Origin: an uncultured Senegalimassilia sp.
Lineage (GTDB): Bacteria > Actinomycetota > Coriobacteriia > Coriobacteriales > Eggerthellaceae
Length of the DNA: 64,000 nt
Direction of reading: 5' to 3'
NCBI GenBank assembly: GCA_934630815.1
Contig: CAKTWI010000011.1
Span: 1 to 64,000 of the forward strand
How positions within the stretch are numbered: position 1 is the stretch's first letter; every line of letters starts with the position of its first letter. A model generated the notes under the pieces. It had not been told where the DNA came from and made no database searches. It saw only the letters and a list, made by a program, of their open reading frames with translations. Below are positions 35,652 to 44,124 of the stretch, piece by piece. Both the position numbers and the translations under genes were made by a program.

Positions 35652-38105
35652 CTACTTCCCCGCCGTCTCGTCCGTCTGTCTTGCTGCCCATGCTACCACA
35701 GCCTGTCCGTAGGAGATGCAGCCGTCGCTGGGCGGCAGGTCGCGGTTGAGCGCCACGGTAAAGCCGTTGCCCTGCAGCGCCGGCACGGCGTGCTCGAGCA
35801 GGTAGCGGTTGAGGAAGACGCCGCCCGAAAGCGCCACCGTGGTGATGCCGTAGAGGCTTTGCACCAGCTGAGCAGCCATAACGATGGCGTTCACGAACGC
35901 ATCGTGGAAACGGCGCGCGATGGTTGCCACGGGGACGCCGGAGGCGATGTCGTCGAGGAGCGCCTTGAACGCAGGCGCGGCGTCGAACAGCAGGACCGAG
36001 GTGTCGAGCGCGGTGCTGGTTTCGGTGGCCGTATTCTTCACGACATCTATATGGTAGGCGTCGGTGGCCGGCAGCCCCTCGGGGACCGCGCCCATGGCGG
36101 CCTCGAGCTCGATGGCCGGCTGGCCGTCGTAGGACGGCTGACGGCACACTCCGAGCAGCGCGCTGGCCGCGTCGAACAGGCGCCCGACCGAGGAGGTGTA
36201 GGGCGTGTTCAGGCCGCGCTCGATCATCTGGTCGCACACCTCGGCCTGATCGCCCAGCGCCAGCAGCGCATCGGCGGCGCCGGGATGCTCCAGCAGGTCG
36301 AACTCGTACAGCACGCCGTAGGCCATGCGCAGCGGGTTGCGCACCGCCGCCGCGCCGCCGGGCATGGGCACGTACGCGAAGTTGGCGAAACGCTCGTAGG
36401 CCTGCTGGTTGGCGAGCAGGACCTCGCCACCCCACACGCGACCGTCGGCGCCGTAGCCCGTACCGTCGAACGCGATGCCGCACACGGGCCCGAACAGCCC
36501 GTTCTCCCCCAGCACCGAGGCGATGTGCGCATGGTGATGCTGCACCTCGGTCAAGGGCAGGTTGTTGCGTTGCGCCTGCTCGCGGGCCCATTTGCTTGCA
36601 AGGTACTCGGGATGCGCATCGCAGGCGAGACGACGCGGGGTTTCCTGGAACAGCTGTCGATAACGCTCTTCGGCCTCGAGCCAGGCGTCATAGGTTTCCG
36701 CGTTCTCGACGTCGCCGATGTGCTGCGAGACGAACGCGTCGGGGCGCTGGTCATCGGCCGCGGCGGCGCGCACCAGGGTGAACGTGGCCTTCTGCTCCGA
36801 GCCCGTGGCCAGCAGGGTTTCCTGCCTGGGCTGCGCCTCGGGGCAATCGAGCGCGATGGGCAGCGGGGCGAAGCCGCGGGCGCGGCGGACGAACTGGATG
36901 GCCTGCTCGTCGCCTACGCGCACCAGGCGCAGCACCGAGTCGTCGTAGCGCGACAGAATGCGACGGTTGTTGCCCAGGACGGCATCGGCGATGCCGGCGA
37001 ACTTGGACAGCGCCTGATCGTCGTCGGTGACGATGGGCTCGTTATGCAGGTTTCCCGAGGTCATGACCAACATGGGCAGCGCGGAATCACCCTGCTGGGC
37101 ACGCAGGGCTTCCGCGAAATCGTGGAGCAGCAGATGCTGGACGGGCGTACAGGGCAGCATGACGCCCAGCTCGGGAAGGTTGTCGGCCAGACCGGCGGCG
37201 AACTGCGCCTCGGCACGCTTGCGCAGCAGCACGATGGGGCGCTTAGTGGATTCCAGCGCGCCCTGCTCCGCCTTGTCGACATGGCACACGCGACGCGCGT
37301 CGGCCGCGCCCGCAACCATGACGGCGAACGCCTTGCCCTGACGGCGTTTGCGTTGGCGCAGCTTCGCCAACGCATCGGGGTTCGAGGCGTCGCACACCAG
37401 ATGGAAGCCGCCGAGCCCCTTCACCGCGACGATGCCGCCCTCGAGCAGCAGCTTGACCGCTTCCGCGAAGATGGCGTCGGACGCCTCGCGGGTATTGCCC
37501 CACTGCGGATCTTCCTGGCCTTGGGCAAGGTTCACCCAGCTGATGTGCGGGCCGCAATCCCAGCAGGCGTCGGGCTGCGCATGGAAGCGGCGGTCGAGCG
37601 GATCGGCGTATTCGTCGGCGCAACGCGGGCACATGGGGAAATCCTTCATGGACGTTGCGGGACGGTCGTAGGGCAGCGACCCGATGATGGTGAAGCGCGG
37701 GCCGCAGTTCGTGCAGTTGATGAATGGATAACGGTAGCGGCGGTCTGCGGGATCGAACAGCTCGTCCAGGCAATCGTCGCAGGTAGCGAGGTCGGGAGAA
37801 ACCAGCGTGGTCTGCTGGGCGTTATGGTCGTCGGAGAAGCGGATGTCGAACGAATCGAACCCCTCCAGCGGCACCTCCTTGAGGTCGATCTCCTTGACCT
37901 TTGCGGCGGACGGGGGGTTCATGTGCAGCTCGGTGACGAACTTGTCCAGCAGGTTCGCCTCGCCCTCGGCATGGATGAACACACCTTCAACAGCATTGAG
38001 CACCCAGCCGTTGAGCTGGTATTTCTTCGCCAGACGATACACGAAGGGGCGAAAGCCCACCCCTTGCACGATGCCTTTTACCTGTATGTCGAGCGCTTCG
38101 ATCAT
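35652..38105 (-). CDS. hypF: Carbamoyltransferase HypF
   Basis: An 817-residue enzyme that makes carbamoyl-adenylate and passes the carbamoyl group to HypE. In order: acylphosphatase-like domain (about 1-90, GIVQGVGFRPFVYRLA), two zinc-finger motifs with CDDCLDELFDP, CTNCGPRF, CPRCADEY and CWDCGP (about 105-180), YrdC-like domain (GIVAVKGLGGFHLVCDA), and Kae1-like domain with VQHHHAHIASVL and GTGYGADG. ATG 38105 with AAAGGGCG is chosen over ATG 38120. It heads the hypF-hypC-hypD unit. Confidence 0.96.
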   Translation of the reverse strand: MIEALDIQVKGIVQGVGFRPFVYRLAKKYQLNGWVLNAVEGVFIHAEGEANLLDKFVTELHMNPPSAAKVKEIDLKEVPLEGFDSFDIRFSDDHNAQQTTLVSPDLATCDDCLDELFDPADRRYRYPFINCTNCGPRFTIIGSLPYDRPATSMKDFPMCPRCADEYADPLDRRFHAQPDACWDCGPHISWVNLAQGQEDPQWGNTREASDAIFAEAVKLLLEGGIVAVKGLGGFHLVCDASNPDALAKLRQRKRRQGKAFAVMVAGAADARRVCHVDKAEQGALESTKRPIVLLRKRAEAQFAAGLADNLPELGVMLPCTPVQHLLLHDFAEALRAQQGDSALPMLVMTSGNLHNEPIVTDDDQALSKFAGIADAVLGNNRRILSRYDDSVLRLVRVGDEQAIQFVRRARGFAPLPIALDCPEAQPRQETLLATGSEQKATFTLVRAAAADDQRPDAFVSQHIGDVENAETYDAWLEAEERYRQLFQETPRRLACDAHPEYLASKWAREQAQRNNLPLTEVQHHHAHIASVLGENGLFGPVCGIAFDGTGYGADGRVWGGEVLLANQQAYERFANFAYVPMPGGAAAVRNPLRMAYGVLYEFDLLEHPGAADALLALGDQAEVCDQMIERGLNTPYTSSVGRLFDAASALLGVCRQPSYDGQPAIELEAAMGAVPEGLPATDAYHIDVVKNTATETSTALDTSVLLFDAAPAFKALLDDIASGVPVATIARRFHDAFVNAIVMAAQLVQSLYGITTVALSGGVFLNRYLLEHAVPALQGNGFTVALNRDLPPSDGCISYGQAVVAWAARQTDETAGK

Positions 38106-38152
38106 ACGACGCCCTTTCATTTAAGGTTTACGTTTTTCCGCCGGCCGATTCC

Positions 38153-38188
38153 AAAAAACGCGCGTCGGCGAGATTGCCGACGCGCGTT
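38153..38188 (-). terminator. Terminator of pgi
   Basis: AACGCGCGTCGGC and GCCGACGCGCGTT, perfect 13-bp arms, followed by a six-T run on the minus strand. Confidence 0.92.
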
Positions 38189-38215
38189 GGGTTTCAGCCA
38201 TTGAGCCGAGGGGCT

Positions 38216-39928
38216 TTATGCCTGCTGCAGCTCTTCCAAGATGTCGCACACCACTTCCGCAAGCGCGCGCAAGGTGACGCCCGAGTTATCAGGCAGATGC
38301 AGATGCACGCAGCGGCGACCGCGGCTTGCGAGCGTGACCAGGTCGCCCGAGGCCTGCGCCTTCGCCAAGGAGCCCAGGCTTTCGGCTTCTTCCTTCAGCG
38401 GGATGTCCTTCAGCTCGTCTGCCGACAGGATGAGGAACACGCCGCAGTTCGGGCCGCCCTTCTGCAGCTGGCCCGTGGAGTGCAGGTAGCGCGGGCCGAC
38501 TTCAAGGCACGACACCACGCGGCGCTTCTCGGCCACGCCGTGGCGGATGGTCTCGAGCGCCTCGCGGCGGCCTTCGCCCGTGAACGGGAGAAAGGCGTTG
38601 AGCGCGAAGAAGTCGCCGGGTTGGATGCTGGCGAGCAGCGCGCGCAGCGATGCGCGCACGTCGGAGCAGTCCTTGAAGCACGGGGCCTGGCGCACCTCAA
38701 CCTGACCCATGTGCACCTCATCGATGAAGTCCTGCACATAGTCGGGCTCGGGCTGGCCGTCGCGCAGGATGTCGAGCACCGCGGCCTTGGCCGACGCCAC
38801 GTCGGGCTGGTCGAACGGGCAGACCTTCATGAGGTAGCCGCACATGGCGATGGCGTACTCCCACATGATGAAATGCTCGGGCAACTCGTACACGGACTCG
38901 ATCTTGAACGCCGCGCGCGGGATGGTGGGGTCGATATAGGACAGGCTCATCTCGAAGTTGTGGCGCTCGTCCCACAGGTCGTTCTTCGTTTGGTACATGA
39001 TGACGCTGCGGTCGCCCGGGTCCTTCTTGAGCAGCAGCGTGTCGATCTCGATGTTGGGCAGGATGCCCTGGCCGTTCTTGCCGACGCTCTCGGCGACCAG
39101 CTGCTCGATCCACAGGCCGAGCACGCGGCCGCGCTTCTGCGTGAGGAAGCTGAACTTGTTGCGGCCCTGCACGTAGTTGTCGTACAGGAAAGCGGCCAGG
39201 CCGATGGCCGGGTTGTCGATGGCGTCTTCGCTGCAGGCGCGCTCCGCCTCGACGGCGTGCTGCATGAACTCCTGCAGGTTGATGCCCACGAGCGCGGCGG
39301 GCAGCAGACCGAACACGGACATGGCGCTGAAGCGGCCGCCCACGGTGGGCTCGCCGGAGAACACCGCGGCCCAGCCCTCCTCGCGAGCCTGCTGCTCGAG
39401 CTTGGAGCCGGGATCGGTGATGGCCACCAGATGCTGCACCATTTCCCCATCCGAGATCTGGTCGGCCAGCGCGTCGCGCACGGCGCGCAGCGCCAGGCGC
39501 GGCTCGATGGTGCCGCCCGATTTGGAGGACACGATGAACAGCGTGGTGCGAGGGTCGATCTCCGACAGGATGCCGCGCACGCGAACCGGGGAATCGGAAT
39601 CGAGCGTGCGGAAGCGCACCAGGGAGGAGTCCGGCTTGTGATACTTGGTTATGGTCATGGGCGCCTGGGTGGAGCCGCCTTGGCCGATGAGCACCACGGA
39701 CTTCAAACCCTGGGCGATGATGGAATCAGCGAATGCCTGAATCTCGTGCAGCGGGTACGGCGGATTCGTTGCGAGATCCGTCCACCCCATGTAATTCTGT
39801 GCGCATTCCTGCGCTTCGTCGGAAAAGCCGTAAAGCGTTGCATCCTTCGCATGAAGGCGGCTGGCAACGCATTCCTTCACCAAGGTTTTGGCGGAGGGGT
39901 AGAGCTTTTCCATATCTCCAGACAGCAT
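38216..39928 (-). CDS. pgi: Glucose-6-phosphate isomerase, Tal-Pgi-type
   Basis: A 570-residue phosphoglucose isomerase, similar to the isomerase half of bifunctional transaldolase/phosphoglucose isomerases. The phosphate-binding SSKSGGTIEP, the GGRFSAMSVFGLLPAAL segment, and the C-terminal LHSTGQLQKGGPNCGVFL are characteristic. No transaldolase domain is fused. It interconverts glucose-6-phosphate and fructose-6-phosphate. ATG 39928 has GAAGG; GTG 39934 is also in frame. It is monocistronic, with its own -10 and terminator. Confidence 0.92.
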   Translation of the reverse strand: MLSGDMEKLYPSAKTLVKECVASRLHAKDATLYGFSDEAQECAQNYMGWTDLATNPPYPLHEIQAFADSIIAQGLKSVVLIGQGGSTQAPMTITKYHKPDSSLVRFRTLDSDSPVRVRGILSEIDPRTTLFIVSSKSGGTIEPRLALRAVRDALADQISDGEMVQHLVAITDPGSKLEQQAREEGWAAVFSGEPTVGGRFSAMSVFGLLPAALVGINLQEFMQHAVEAERACSEDAIDNPAIGLAAFLYDNYVQGRNKFSFLTQKRGRVLGLWIEQLVAESVGKNGQGILPNIEIDTLLLKKDPGDRSVIMYQTKNDLWDERHNFEMSLSYIDPTIPRAAFKIESVYELPEHFIMWEYAIAMCGYLMKVCPFDQPDVASAKAAVLDILRDGQPEPDYVQDFIDEVHMGQVEVRQAPCFKDCSDVRASLRALLASIQPGDFFALNAFLPFTGEGRREALETIRHGVAEKRRVVSCLEVGPRYLHSTGQLQKGGPNCGVFLILSADELKDIPLKEEAESLGSLAKAQASGDLVTLASRGRRCVHLHLPDNSGVTLRALAEVVCDILEELQQA

Positions 39929-39959
39929 GAGCACCTTCTTTCTGCGTAAGTATTCAGCA

Positions 39960-39968
39960 TTCTAGCAA
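39960..39968 (-). promoter_or_regulatory. Extended -10 promoter of pgi
   Basis: On the minus strand TGCTAGAAT, 32 bp upstream of the pgi start; the same extended -10 form as elsewhere in the window. Confidence 0.45.
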
Positions 39969-40230
39969 ACCGTGGCAGATGGTACCCCGTTTAGGCGTCT
40001 CCGTGTGATGGAGTTGTGAACGGGGAAGCGGAATGGTCAGCGTTTAGGGCGGATAGCGCGTGCTTTATGCGGTTGGAGGGGGACGGGCAGGCGCGGGCGC
40101 GAGGAAGCGCCGGCTCGCCGGCGACGATGAGTCGGGCGGATGCGGAAAGCGTGCGCCGCGAAGGACGCCTGGGGCGCAAAGCCGCGAGCCCCGCCCGCGG
40201 ATTGTCGGCGCCGCAGGCCCCAGACGGAAC
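39969..40230. other. pgi-ldh intergenic region
   Basis: GC-rich sequence with no gene recognised. The whole pgi-ldh gap is about 360 bp and also holds the pgi promoter and the ldh terminator. Confidence 0.45.
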
Positions 40231-40263
40231 GACCCCGCCCGCCGGCGATCGGCGGGCGGGGTC
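40231..40263 (-). terminator. Hairpin terminator of ldh
   Basis: GACCCCGCCCGCC and GGCGGGCGGGGTC are perfect 13-bp arms. No clear T-run, so termination may be incomplete. Confidence 0.6.
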
Positions 40264-40291
40264 GCAGACGGCGCCGAACGGGCTCGGGGCG

Positions 40292-41245
40292 CTACAGGTC
40301 CAGCTTGTCGATGACCGATCGCAGCGTGGCGGCAGAGGCCTTGAGTTGCTCGGTTTCCGTCTCGTTGATCTTGATGGGCACCTGGTACTCGATGCCGCTG
40401 GCGCCGACGACCGCGGGCATGGACAGCACGATGTCGTGCAGGCCGTATTCGCCGTCGATGTAGTTGGACACGGGGAGAATAGGCTTCTCATCTCGGGTGA
40501 TGGCCTCGCAGATGCGCTTGACCGTCATGGCGATGCCGTAGTAGGTGGCGCGCTTCTTCTTGATGATCTCGTAGGCCGCGTTCTTCACTTCCTCGGCGAT
40601 GCGGTCCATGTTGCGCTGGTGGTCGGTATGGCCGCGCAGCTCGCAGAAGTCGTTGAGCGGGATGCCGGAGATGTTCGCCAAGCTCCATGCGGCGATCTCG
40701 CTGTCGCCGTGCTCGCCGATGATGCGGGCGTGCACGTTGCGCGGGTCGACGCCCAGGTGCTCGCCCAGGGCGTACTTGAAGCGCGCGGTGTCGAGCGTGG
40801 TGCCGCTGCCGAGCACGCGGTTAGCGGGCATGCCGGAGAGCTTGAGGGCAACGTAGGTCAGGATGTCCACGGGGTTCGAAACCACCAGCAGAATGCCCTG
40901 GTAATCGCGCTCGGCGATCTGCGGGATGATGGATTTGAAGATGGCGACGTTCTTGTTCACCAGGTCGAGGCGCGTCTCGCCGGGCGCCTGGTTCGCCCCG
41001 GCCGTGATGACGGTGATGGCCGCGTCATCGATGTCGGAGTAGTCGCCCGCGTAGATGTTCATGGGGCTGCCGAACGCCATGCCGTGCGCGATGTCGAGGG
41101 CCTCGCCCTCGGCGCGGTCGTGATCGACGTCGATGAGCACCATCTCGGAGAACAGGCCCGACTGCATGAGGGCGAAGGCGCTGGCCGAGCCCACGAACCC
41201 GCAGCCGACAATGGCCACTTTGCGAGGATTGATGATTGCTGCCAT
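40292..41245 (-). CDS. ldh: L-lactate dehydrogenase
   Basis: A 317-residue NAD-dependent LDH/MDH-family enzyme reducing pyruvate to lactate. The Rossmann motif is VGCGFVGSASAFAL. The specificity loop AGANQAPGETRLDL has Gln where malate dehydrogenases have Arg, which supports lactate. The catalytic His is in IGEHGDSE and the substrate-binding Arg in LDTARFKYAL. ATG 41245 with AGGAG is chosen; the frame stays open far upstream without any ribosome site. Confidence 0.9.
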   Translation of the reverse strand: MAAIINPRKVAIVGCGFVGSASAFALMQSGLFSEMVLIDVDHDRAEGEALDIAHGMAFGSPMNIYAGDYSDIDDAAITVITAGANQAPGETRLDLVNKNVAIFKSIIPQIAERDYQGILLVVSNPVDILTYVALKLSGMPANRVLGSGTTLDTARFKYALGEHLGVDPRNVHARIIGEHGDSEIAAWSLANISGIPLNDFCELRGHTDHQRNMDRIAEEVKNAAYEIIKKKRATYYGIAMTVKRICEAITRDEKPILPVSNYIDGEYGLHDIVLSMPAVVGASGIEYQVPIKINETETEQLKASAATLRSVIDKLDL

Positions 41246-41348
41246 GGTTGCTCCTATCCTTTGCGGGCGGGCCGCAAGCGTAGGTTTCGCGGGGCGCGCC
41301 CCGCGGGGGATGCATGCCGGAGGCGAAACGCCGAGCCGGCACGTAGGG

Positions 41349-41354
41349 TATACT
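41349..41354 (+). promoter_or_regulatory. -10 box directly before the TraX-like gene (leaderless candidate)
   Basis: TATACT ends six bases before ATG 41361, so transcription would start at or next to the start codon. TATACTGTGCGCATG resembles TATACTGGGCGCATG upstream of murT-gatD. Confidence 0.5.
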
Positions 41355-41360
41355 GTGCGC

Positions 41361-42125
41361 ATGATACAACAAGCTGGAACATCCGCCGCGGCAAAGCCGC
41401 GTCCCCAACGCGGCTTCACCGCGTTTCCCCTGAAAGTGCTGGCCATCGCCGGCATGACATGTAACCACGCCTGCTACATATATTGGGACTACCTGCCGCC
41501 CGGGATCTTGTGCGCGCTGTTCGCGCTTGGCGGCCTGACGTTTCCCATCATGGCGTTTCTGCTGGTGGAAGGGTATCGCCATACGTCGAGTGTGTGGCGC
41601 TACGGTCGGCGGCTGCTGATATTCGCCCTGGTGGCGCAGGTGCCCTACGGGCTGTTCCTGGCGCATGAGATGAACGTGCTGTTCACGCTGTTCGTGTGTC
41701 TGTGCCTGCTGTACGCGTACGACCATATGCGGCGGCGCGGGCTGTTTTGGCTGACGTTCGCGCTGGTGACCGCCCTGACGGCGTTTTGCGATTGGGGCGT
41801 CCTGGCACCCTGCATGGTGCTCACGCTGCATGTGGTGAAGGACCGCAGGCAGCGCGTGGCGTACTCGGCATTGCTGCCCATTGCCACCGGGGGGCTGCCG
41901 GCACTTATGCAGCTGATGGAGCTTCCCACGCTGCAGAACCTGGCGTTCGCGCTGTATCCGCTGGTGGGATGCAGCGCCACGATCCCGCTGCTGTGGGCGT
42001 ACAACGGTGGGCGCGGCAGGTCCATGAAATGGTTCTTCTACGCGTACTACCCCGCGCACATCGCCGTGCTGGGATTGGCGAAGGGACTGCTGCTGGGCGA
42101 CTGGAGCATCGCCGTGACCGGGTAG
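41361..42125 (+). CDS. TraX-family membrane protein
   Basis: A 254-residue protein with about eight membrane helices. FTAFPLKVLAIAGMTCNHACYI near the N-terminus and the C-terminal FFYAYYPAHIAVLGL (YxYYPxH) are TraX signatures. TraX acetylates F pilin in conjugative plasmids, but chromosomal relatives are widespread and probably acylate a surface component. No other conjugation gene is near. There is no ribosome site; a -10 box ends six bases before the ATG, so the mRNA may be leaderless. It is divergent from ldh. Confidence 0.85.
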   Translation: MIQQAGTSAAAKPRPQRGFTAFPLKVLAIAGMTCNHACYIYWDYLPPGILCALFALGGLTFPIMAFLLVEGYRHTSSVWRYGRRLLIFALVAQVPYGLFLAHEMNVLFTLFVCLCLLYAYDHMRRRGLFWLTFALVTALTAFCDWGVLAPCMVLTLHVVKDRRQRVAYSALLPIATGGLPALMQLMELPTLQNLAFALYPLVGCSATIPLLWAYNGGRGRSMKWFFYAYYPAHIAVLGLAKGLLLGDWSIAVTG

Positions 42126-42204
42126 CGCGCCTGGGACTGCACGAGGATCGATACAGATCGGGTAGTGCGCGGGAATCGCACGAAAACCGGCGAGGGTCGG
42201 GAAG

Positions 42205-42244
42205 ACAACGAGGGCCGCTGCACGATTGCAGCGGCCCTCGTTGT
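42205..42244. terminator. Bidirectional terminator between TraX and the second LCP gene
   Basis: Eighteen-base perfect arms around CGAT, in the gap between convergent genes. Confidence 0.85.
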
Positions 42245-42274
42245 TTCGCCAGCATCCGAGAATGGACGCGACGC

Positions 42275-43831
42275 TTATTTCCAGTCGGCTCCCAGGACGA
42301 TGAGGAAGTCCTCCTCGAACAGGTAGGTGTTCGAGTTCTGCACCGCCTTGCCCACGCCGAGGGCCTTCACGATGGCCTCGGCCGCCTCTTTGTCGGAGGA
42401 GTCGTTGTACACCACCACGGTGTCCTGGTAATCGAAGTTGTCGGCGTTACTGGTGTTCACGCTGTAGCCAAGGCCCTGGATGCGCTCGGTGGCGTCGAGG
42501 CCGGCTCCCGCAAGGCCGTTGCCGTTGCGGATGGCCACGCTGCCGCCGCGCTTGACCGCGCCCGTGCCCTCGCCCGCCGTGCCGCCGCTTGCGGCGCCGC
42601 CATCGCCGGTGGTGGCAAGGATGGTGCCCGAAGTCTTGTCGACGACGTCGCCCTCGGTGGGCGGCAAGCCCGCATCGACGCGCTTCATCATGGCCTTCCA
42701 CTCCGCGGTGTTGTTCACCTCGTACCAAACGCCGTCGATGTACTCGGAGGTGGTGGGCTCCATGGCGGAATAGATGTCGGTGGACGGGTCGAGGCCCTGC
42801 ATGGCCTGCGCAAGCCCGATGATGTCGGTGACGCCCAGGTCGGTGGTGACGTACTTCGACAGCGCCTGCACGGTGGATGCCATGGACGCCGCATCGGCCG
42901 ACAGCAGCTTCTTGGCGATGGCGGACATGACCAGGCGCTGGTTGGCGGCACGGTATTCGTCACCCGGGCCGATCTCGTCGTAGGCGTGGCGCGCGCGGCA
43001 CAGGATAAGGGCCTGGTCGCCGTTGAGCGTTTGCGGACCGGCGTCCAGGTGACCGCCGGCATCCTCGTCGTCGATGGTCATGGGAACGTCCACCTCGATG
43101 CCGCCGAGAGCATCCACGATGTCCCGGAAGCCGTCGAAGTTGATCTCAGCGTAATGCGAGATATCGACGCCCGCCAGCTTCGACACCGTCTGCACCGAGA
43201 GCGCGGGGCCGCCGAACACGTGCGCGGCATTGAGCTTGTTCACGCCGTATTCGCCCATGTCGACCATGGTATCGCGGTGCAGCGATACCAGCGTGACCTT
43301 CTTGTTCACAGGGTCGATGCGCGCGAGCATGATGCTGTCGGTGCGGTAGCTGTCGCCGAAATCGCCGGATTCGTCGCGCTCCTCGGAGCCGTCGGTGCCC
43401 ATGAGCAGCATATAGAACGGCTCTTTGGTCATGTCGGTTTTGACCAGGTACTTCCCCACATTGCCCAGGCCCGCGTGCAGGTTGCCGGAAAGCACCTGCA
43501 CGTACGCGAACGTCGCGCCGACGGCGATGACCACCACGGCCAGCGCCGCGATACCGGCATAGAACAGCTTGCCGTGCTTTTTGTGCTTGTGGGTTTTGGC
43601 GTACTCGTCGCGCGAAAGGCGGCGCGCCGACGGCTCGCCCTGATCGACGGAGGGCCGTTCGCCGCCATAGCTGTTTCGCGCATAGCGGTTTTGGGCGCGC
43701 ACATCTGCAGCGGTTGCGCGCCTGCCGTTGGATGGTTGGTTCGTGTTTGCCCGGCCCGCGCCGTAACGGTCGCGCCCGTAGCCTGTGCGTTTGTTATCCA
43801 TACGGCCATTGTGACGGCCCCCGTCCCCCAT
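42275..43831 (-). CDS. LytR-CpsA-Psr protein with LytR_C domain
   Basis: A 518-residue second LCP protein. A 75-residue basic N-terminus precedes one membrane helix (about 95-115, FYAGIAALAVVVIAVGATFA). The LCP domain spans roughly 145-370 and includes YRTDSIMLARIDP, VSLHRDTMVDM and ISHYAEINFDGFRDIVDALGG and CRARHAYDEIGPGDEYRAANQR. Unlike the LCP protein at 14649 it ends in a LytR_C domain (VAIRNGNGLAGAGLDATERI). Starts at 43831 (GAGGT upstream) or 43801 are both possible. It would attach wall polymers to peptidoglycan at the cell surface. Confidence 0.9.
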   Translation of the reverse strand: MGDGGRHNGRMDNKRTGYGRDRYGAGRANTNQPSNGRRATAADVRAQNRYARNSYGGERPSVDQGEPSARRLSRDEYAKTHKHKKHGKLFYAGIAALAVVVIAVGATFAYVQVLSGNLHAGLGNVGKYLVKTDMTKEPFYMLLMGTDGSEERDESGDFGDSYRTDSIMLARIDPVNKKVTLVSLHRDTMVDMGEYGVNKLNAAHVFGGPALSVQTVSKLAGVDISHYAEINFDGFRDIVDALGGIEVDVPMTIDDEDAGGHLDAGPQTLNGDQALILCRARHAYDEIGPGDEYRAANQRLVMSAIAKKLLSADAASMASTVQALSKYVTTDLGVTDIIGLAQAMQGLDPSTDIYSAMEPTTSEYIDGVWYEVNNTAEWKAMMKRVDAGLPPTEGDVVDKTSGTILATTGDGGAASGGTAGEGTGAVKRGGSVAIRNGNGLAGAGLDATERIQGLGYSVNTSNADNFDYQDTVVVYNDSSDKEAAEAIVKALGVGKAVQNSNTYLFEEDFLIVLGADWK

Positions 43832-43910
43832 GCAAGCGACCTCACACGCTTTGCGGGAAATGCCCATATGAGCACAAGCGGGGAACGGCGGCCTGCCCGA
43901 GGGGAAAAGA

Positions 43911-43943
43911 AAGGCCTGGAACGCATTTCGCGTTCCAGGCCTT
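43911..43943 (-). terminator. Terminator beyond the permease gene and repeat copy A
   Basis: AAGGCCTGGAACGC-ATTTC-GCGTTCCAGGCCTT, perfect 14-bp arms, followed on the minus strand by TCTTTTCCCC. Together with repeat copy A it forms the 3' end of the permease transcript. Confidence 0.8.
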
Positions 43944-43968
43944 CGGGGCGGGAAATCCGGGGCTCCGC

Positions 43969-44120
43969 CAAAGTCAGCGAGGGGCCCTGTGGTGCCCGGA
44001 ATTCGCCTGAAGCAAGGCGGCATAGGCCTTTGGGCCATGCCGCCGAAGCTGAAGGCGAAGGCCGGGTGCCACAGGGCTCCGCAGCGTCGAGCAGTTCCGC
44101 CGGCCGGCAGGCCGGCGGAA
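43969..44120 (-). repeat. Structured repeat element, copy A (152 bp)
   Basis: Starts 4 bp after the stop codon of the permease gene when read on the minus strand. In order: a hairpin (TTCCGCCGGCC with GGCCGGCGGAA), the conserved block CGACGCTGCGG, an outer stem (CCCTGTGG...CCACAGGG), an inner stem with conserved GCATGGCCCAAAGGCC and TTGCTTC, and the closing block CTCGCTGACTTTG. Copy B has the same plan with different but still pairing stem sequences. Not a family I recognise. Confidence 0.7.
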
Positions 44121-44124
44121 GCAG

